Assembly: GCF_045679555.1 (NCBI RefSeq)
Contig: NC_092120.1
Span: forward strand, 9,723,805 to 9,787,804
Reading direction: 5' to 3'
Length of the DNA: 64,000 bases
From: Salvelinus alpinus
Lineage: Eukaryota > Chordata > Actinopteri > Salmoniformes > Salmonidae
The notes below the pieces were generated by a model. It was not told where the DNA came from. It saw only the letters and a program-made list of their open reading frames with translations, and did no database searches. Below, one piece after another: positions 60,201 through 64,000 of the stretch (positions within the stretch are counted from its first letter, which is position 1; every line of letters begins with the position of its first letter). A program made the position numbers and the translations under genes.

Positions 60201-63200
60201 CTATAGTTGAGGAGATGCCCACCTTGCCAAGACCACACGCGGTGCCCTGTGCCACCATGGCAGGGTCGGAGACGTCGTCGCCAAGGTGGAAGTAGGTTCC
60301 CCGGCAGACAAAATCGCTGTAGTTAAATTTTACTTTGGTGGTCAGGATCTCAGCGCTGGTGCCTAGCAACGGACGGTCGTTGCCTCCCTGGCACTGGAGC
60401 CTCCCACAATGCACATCTCTGAAAAGTCAGACACAGTCAGAGCAACAGTCAGACATATGGAAGAAAAAGGACTGAATCAGGGCGGGACTACAAGAACTTA
60501 CCAATAAAATATGCTAATTTGTAATCTGTTGCAAAACATTTTGCTACGATGTTCCTTAATGAACGTGGTACCTACTTGCTAGGGCAGGGGATGTAGGTTC
60601 CGTTCGCCATCTGGCCACAGTTTCCGTATTTGTTGCCCTGTTTGTTGACGGAGGAAAAGCAGACAGGCGGAGCGCTGGTGGAATCTGAAAAGAAAAGGGA
60701 GTTTAAACAATCCTAATTGTCTCAAAGATTCTACAGTAAAAGTGTCTGAACAACACTGCCTCCTGAGTTTATGAGCCATTCTTAATTCTCCATCTCTGCA
60801 ACATATGGCATATGAAGATTTGATATGATGTAATAACTCCCCAAAACAGTTTCTTCAATCAAACACTAGTGGTGACATTATATATAGGAATCCTTTGTCC
60901 AGGGAAGTATTCTCTGTTGCTTTTAGAAGTTCCAGTTCCGCTGACCAGTCAGTCCAGAACTCTTGAGTTCAGATCTCTTGAGGTTCTACAGTACTTGGTA
61001 AAAGTACTGAAACAAGTCAAAATAACTAACCACTAGCTCCCCACAGTGGTATCAATCCCAATGTTATTGGGTCCAGAACATCTGACCAATAGTGTAACTC
61101 ACTAGGTCCCCACAACATCTGGCACTGTGTGTTGAGGCTGGCGCAGACACCGCTGTAGCAGTAGGAGGAGCCTTCCTCGCAGGGCTCGCCGTTCTGCAGG
61201 AACACGTTGGGGGGGCAGTAGGGAGAGGTACCGGTGCAGTGCTCTGGGAGGTCACAATCCCCCAGGGGCTGCCGACACATCCATCCACCTGTACGCAGCT
61301 GGTCAGACAGAGAAAATAGACAGTAGATCAGTAAAGGGGTTTATGATTTGGACCTTTGTTCAGCTTCTTGTGATAGATCATGTAATAGTTTAGTTCATTA
61401 GGATCACTATTAGCTATTGCACATGCAGAAACTACTCTTCCTGGTGTCCACATAAAACATACGTGACAAAATATAGAACCGTAATAGACAAGAACATAAC
61501 AATCAGAGTTATAACATATATAATTATAGTTATAATAAATATGAGACTAATGATCTAAGCTGATTTAAAATGTAGGTGTTCAGTAGCGTGTTCAGTGATG
61601 GGGTTGAATGAGTGACTGTCAGTAAGAGTCCAGTGAAGGAGACAGAGGGAGAGAGGCTTGCCCACCCTGCAGTTGTCACAACAGATGCCATCGGAGGAAC
61701 ACTGGGCCCCAGGAACCAGTTTACAGGTGGTGGCGTTGCAGCAGGGATCGTTACACTCCTGGACATCCAGAGAGACAGAGACACTTAATAATTCATCCTA
61801 AACCCTAAGTTAGGGGTCTTCAACCTTTTCTTTCGCAGAGATCCCCTTCCAGGCAAACTGGCGACCCTGGGACCCCCATCATACGTTAGTAATATAAACA
61901 TTGAAATAACAAAATAAAATGTGAAATTTGATATATATATTTTCACGGGCCCCCTGGTTGAATACCCCTGACTTAAATCATAAAGTCTGTTAATTGAATT
62001 ATCGTCTATGGTGGCAGGTTGGTGATGAATCTTGTCATTGGGATGAATCTTGTCCAGGAGGCAGCTCTGCACAGTGGTCAGTAGCTGGCACATCCACAAA
62101 GTCATAAAATCAGATTTTAAACCTAACCCGAACCTTAACCCTAACCACACTGCTAACCTTATGCCTAACCTTAAATTAAGACCAAAAAGCACATTTTTGT
62201 TTTCATTAATTTTGTATGATATAGACAATTTTGACTTAACAGCTGGCCCATCTAGAGAAAACCGCTCAGTGCTGCTTCCAGGGCAAGATTCATCCAAATA
62301 AACTTCAACCTGCATCTATGGTGTGCTATGCTGTCCTCCCTAAAAATATCAAATTTACTGTCCAACATACATCCAGCAGACCGCAGTCACACTCCTCTCC
62401 ATTCTCCACGTAGAGGTTTCCACAGCGTGGCCCCCCCAGCAGTTTCTCAGGCTGGGGCACGTTGAAGAGGCACATCCCACCACCATGGAGCAGGCTGAGG
62501 GACAGGTCTCTGGCACTGCAGCTGCTGAACAGCTGGCCTGGCATGAACCTGGAACAGAGGTGCAAAGAGAACAAGACATTTAGTGGATGCTCTTATCCAG
62601 AGCTTCTTACAAGTGCATTAAAATTAAGTGCCTAATAATTAACATAATACAAGGCAAGTGAGGATCACAGCTGCACATAACTGACCCTTTGTTTTGTATC
62701 ATTGACTTTGCATGGCCTGGTGCTTCTGTAATGCACGTCAAACCTCGCCCACCATAGCCCCCTAGCCCCTCACCCAGTAGATGGCTCCATGATGCAGCCT
62801 CCCAGGCGTGGTTCATTCTGACACTGGCAGCGCCGGTCGGCCGTGTCGTGATTCATGCCCAGATTGTGCCCGAGCTCGTGGGCAATGGTGGACGCCACCC
62901 CCAGTACACTGACCAGGTGATCCTGCACACAGAGAGGGAGAGGGAGACACACAGAGTCAGTCAACTACCAGACTCATACTGTCACCGTGGGGCAGTTACC
63001 CCTCTACTCCACTGATAAACCTAACTGAAGCTAACTAACTCACCACATTGACCCCTCCTGACCGGTCCTTGGAGCACATGGAAGACTGAGAAGCCATTCC
63101 CACTGTAGTTCCATCAAATGAGCCCCCCCTGGAACAGATCAACACATACAGTTATAGTTAGTCTATTTTCACAAAGAGGCCATCCACTGGTATATACACA

Positions 63201-63454
63201 TGTATTTGGGATGAATCTGCTTCCATAATGTACAGGTGTGAGAAAGGCACCGATTACTTCAACCAAGTCCATTTGACTACTCACATAATGAGCTGAGCAT
63301 TGTCGTGGCGCAGGCGGGGCAGCAGCTCTCTGGTGCGCCACTCCAGGAAGCGGTTGAGAGTGTCTGAGGGACTCTTGTCAACCTGGATCTTATCCTGGTC
63401 ACTCCAGATCTCCACCCCAGTTAGAGCCACACGCACACTCAGCGGCCGGTAGAA
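48225..63454 (-). CDS. adam15: ADAM15, membrane metalloprotease-disintegrin (3' part, 17 exons; 5' end outside window)
   Basis: Minus-strand exons: 63454-63285, 63128-63044, 62922-62774, 62548-62371, 61758-61666, 61298-61103, 60684-60576, 60418-60223, 60064-59987, 59859-59748, 59555-59396, 58329-58215, 52918-52859, 52653-52588, 50446-50378, 48607-48450 and 48291-48225 (TAA). All have GT-AG and agreeing phases. In order they encode the second half of the protease with zinc site [12 protein letters not shown] and CIM Met-turn; a disintegrin domain whose loop reads PLGDCD where human has RGD; Cys-rich and EGF-like domains ([19 protein letters not shown]); a membrane segment ([20 protein letters not shown]); and a proline-rich tail with repeated RPAPxxKPLPPDP sites, typical SH3 ligands of ADAM15. 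No break is seen, so the protease looks active. ADAM15 sheds surface proteins and binds integrins. The prodomain exons lie beyond 64000. Confidence 0.95.
49064..49893 (-). mobile_element. Tc1-like transposon in an ADAM15 intron, internally deleted
   Basis: Ends tacactcaccggccag and (right) gtaccagtgagtgta are inverted repeats with TA at both ends (830 bp). The minus strand keeps a transposase C-terminal frame (49603-49166) with [18 protein letters not shown], in which the catalytic glutamate position is changed. A related fragment is at 63498-64000. It lies in the last-but-two intron of ADAM15. Confidence 0.85.
50950..51472. mobile_element. Tc1-type MITE in an ADAM15 intron
   Basis: Inverted ends tacactgagtgtacaaaaca and tgttttgtacactcagtgta bound 523 bp. 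The interior retains scraps of transposase 3' sequence ([20 protein letters not shown]-like on the plus strand) but no usable frame. Confidence 0.88.
51975..52415 (-). mobile_element. SlmI-like tRNA-derived SINE with 11-bp target duplication
   Basis: On the minus strand it starts ctgagtggcgcagcggtcta and contains a B-box-like gggtttgatcccaggc. It ends in an A-rich tail (complement of ttttttaatgttgttttttt). An 11-bp duplication CCTCATAGAAT flanks it (51964-51974 and 52416-52426), so it arrived by retroposition. The spurious open frames through it are not genes. It lies within an ADAM15 intron. Confidence 0.88.
53058..53257. mobile_element. 200-bp Tc1-type MITE in an ADAM15 intron
   Basis: Inverted ends ctgaacaaaaatataaacac and the matching right end gttgtgtttatatttttgtt, then cagtgta, with TA at each boundary. 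Non-coding. Confidence 0.85.
53368..55393 (+). mobile_element. Tc1-like transposon in an ADAM15 intron, interrupted by a SINE
   Basis: Ends tacagtgccttcggaaagta and the complementary tactttctgaaggcactgta. Without the SINE it is about 1640 bp, a normal full length. The plus strand carries transposase traces: a start near [16 protein letters not shown] (53804), [12 protein letters not shown] (second Asp) and [17 protein letters not shown] (Glu). Several frameshifts and stops plus the SINE insertion make it inactive. Confidence 0.9.
54434..54807 (+). mobile_element. SlmI-like SINE inserted in the Tc1 element
   Basis: Starts ggccacccgagtggtgcaat, with a B-box ggttcaagtcc. The body shares ggcttccgag/gtgtcaagaagcagtgcggc-type text with the SINE at 51975. 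It is flanked by the 11-bp duplication AAAGTACAGAG (54423-54433 and 54808-54818). It therefore inserted after the Tc1 did. Confidence 0.9.
55394..58040. repeat. ADAM15 intron region of actatagtat-type repeats and a long palindrome
   Basis: Short inverted words built on tactatagtatt/actgtagtatt occur at 55394-55510, 56455-56480, 56600-56790 and 57970-58040, in the manner of AT-rich DNA-transposon ends. Between them lies the palindrome at 55660-56018 and unrecognised sequence (57000-57540) with open frames of no known family. No ADAM15 exon is present. Confidence 0.5.
55660..56018. repeat. Long imperfect palindrome
   Basis: The inner arms 55794-55843 and 55869-55918 match at 47 of 50 positions with a 25-base loop. 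The similarity continues outwards on both sides (cagctgcactagg and cattcctgtgta recur inverted). About 37 extra bases in the left arm break the symmetry. The transcript could form a long hairpin. Confidence 0.8.
58330..59395. other. ADAM15 intron, nothing recognised
   Basis: Intron between the transmembrane exon and the next tail exon. No repeat or RNA gene was recognised. Confidence 0.4.
61811..61971. mobile_element. Short hAT-like MITE in an ADAM15 intron
   Basis: The ends taggggtcttcaacc and (right) ggttgaatacccctga form inverted repeats like those of small hAT elements. No clear 8-bp duplication was seen. Confidence 0.5.
62041..62295. mobile_element. MITE with a telomere-like core in an ADAM15 intron
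   Basis: 25-bp terminal inverted repeats: ggatgaatcttgtccaggag on the left and ggatgaatcttgccctggaa as the reverse complement of the right end. The centre (62121-62180) is a degenerate run of CCTAA-like units (aacctaacccgaaccttaac). Confidence 0.7.
62576..62660. mobile_element. Dispersed teleost repeat fragment
   Basis: tttagtggatgctcttatcc followed by agagc-ttcttac resembles the 'tcatttagcagacgctctta' repeat at 37310-37450. Short and diverged. Confidence 0.4.
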
Positions 63455-63497
63455 CTAGAGGGGTAGATGAGGACCACCATGACAAACCAATACAAAT

Positions 63498-64000
63498 ATA
63501 CAGTGGCCAGTTTAGGATTCCCTTTGGCTCCAGAAAAGCTTGAATTATTTGGGGCATGGAAACGTTGCTCAATTTGTATCAAGGGACCTAATGTGTGCCA
63601 GGAAAACATTCCCACACCATTACACCACTGCCACCAGCCTGTACCGTTGACACCAGGCAGGACGGTGCCATGGATTCATGCTGCCTACGCCAAATACAGA
63701 CTCTGCCGTCAGCATGACGCAACAGGAACCAGGTTAAGTTGGACCCGGCAATGTTTTTCCACTCCTCAATTGTCCAGTGTTGGTGATAGCGTGCCCACTG
63801 GAGCCGCTTCTTCTTGTTTTTAGCTGATAGGAGTTGTTGTAGTCTGCTGCAATAGCCCATCCGTGACAAGGATTGACGAGTTGTGTGTGAGATGGCGTCC
63901 TGCGCCATTATATGCCTGTTTGTGGCCTGCCTGTTTGCCTGCACGATTCTTGTCATTCTCCTTTAACCGCTCATCGAGCTGTTTTCACCCACAGGACTGC
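63498..64000 (-). mobile_element. Tc1-like fragment at the window edge (family of 49064)
   Basis: Shares ggccagttta, the 'cactggagccgcttctt' and 'tagctgataggagt' blocks and the overall order with 49064-49893. The minus strand keeps a transposase frame (63956-63588). The left end is degenerate and the element continues beyond the window. Confidence 0.75.

Noticed and set aside
62121-62180. Interstitial telomere
   Set aside because: The CCTAA-like units are irregular and lie inside a MITE with 25-bp inverted repeats, so this is not a telomere fusion point.

Overview
This is a stretch of fish nuclear DNA, almost certainly from a salmonid (Salmo, Oncorhynchus or Salvelinus type). The genes have GT-AG introns, and the intergenic space is dominated by repeats typical of salmonids: several Tc1-like families, tRNA-derived SINEs, an RSg-1-like LINE 3' end that shares its tail with HpaI-type SINEs, and a Sleeping Beauty-type Tc1 end. 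No bacterial, phage or CRISPR-like content was seen.

Three protein-coding genes can be assembled exon by exon with consistent splice sites and reading phase, all on the minus strand. (1) The 3' part of ADAM15 (63454 to 48225, 17 exons, continuing upstream beyond 64000) encodes the zinc-binding half of the protease, the disintegrin, Cys-rich and EGF domains, a transmembrane segment and a proline-rich tail. (2) A complete four-transmembrane MS4A-like gene lies at 17763 to 15215 (6 coding exons, 268 aa). (3) A complete NUDT17 Nudix hydrolase gene lies at 9671 to 6226 (8 exons, 299 aa). ADAM15 and NUDT17 are both on human 1q21, so part of the neighbourhood may be old. There are also an orphan signal-peptide first exon (39508 to 39409), a weak candidate terminal exon on the plus strand (1203-1262), a decayed DUF6729-like gene (about 22560 to 21720), and a displaced, inverted ADAM15 exon copy carrying a stop codon (13263-13458).

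Layout: 1-6.2 kb is intergenic with a deleted Tc1 (3643-4427). 6.2-9.7 kb is NUDT17, with a Tc1 in intron 1. 10.7-13.3 kb is a rearranged nest of Tc1 copies inside an RNase H-bearing LINE, followed by the ADAM15 pseudo-exon. 15.2-17.8 kb is the MS4A-like gene. 19.6-20.15 kb is a 37-bp minisatellite. 20.9-21.6 kb is an RSg-1-like LINE end. 23-29.3 kb is an L1/Tx1-like LINE split by a TTAA-type repeat and by a solo retroviral LTR that itself contains a small LTR element. 29.7-35.6 kb is a broken endogenous retrovirus (integrase and envelope remnants) split by a 1.4-kb TTAA-flanked element. 35.6-37.65 kb is a CR1/L2-group LINE, followed by a Sleeping Beauty-type arm, a hAT MITE and a foldback element. 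41.9-46.4 kb holds two further Tc1 elements and a piggyBac-like MITE. 48.2-64 kb is ADAM15, with introns carrying Tc1, SINE, MITE and palindromic insertions.

The window looks like ordinary salmonid chromatin with unusually readable nested insertions. I found no convincing new multi-gene system. The most informative items are the inverted ADAM15 exon, the self-explaining Tc1 inversion, the long foldbacks, and the in-frame mini-exons of the ADAM15 tail.
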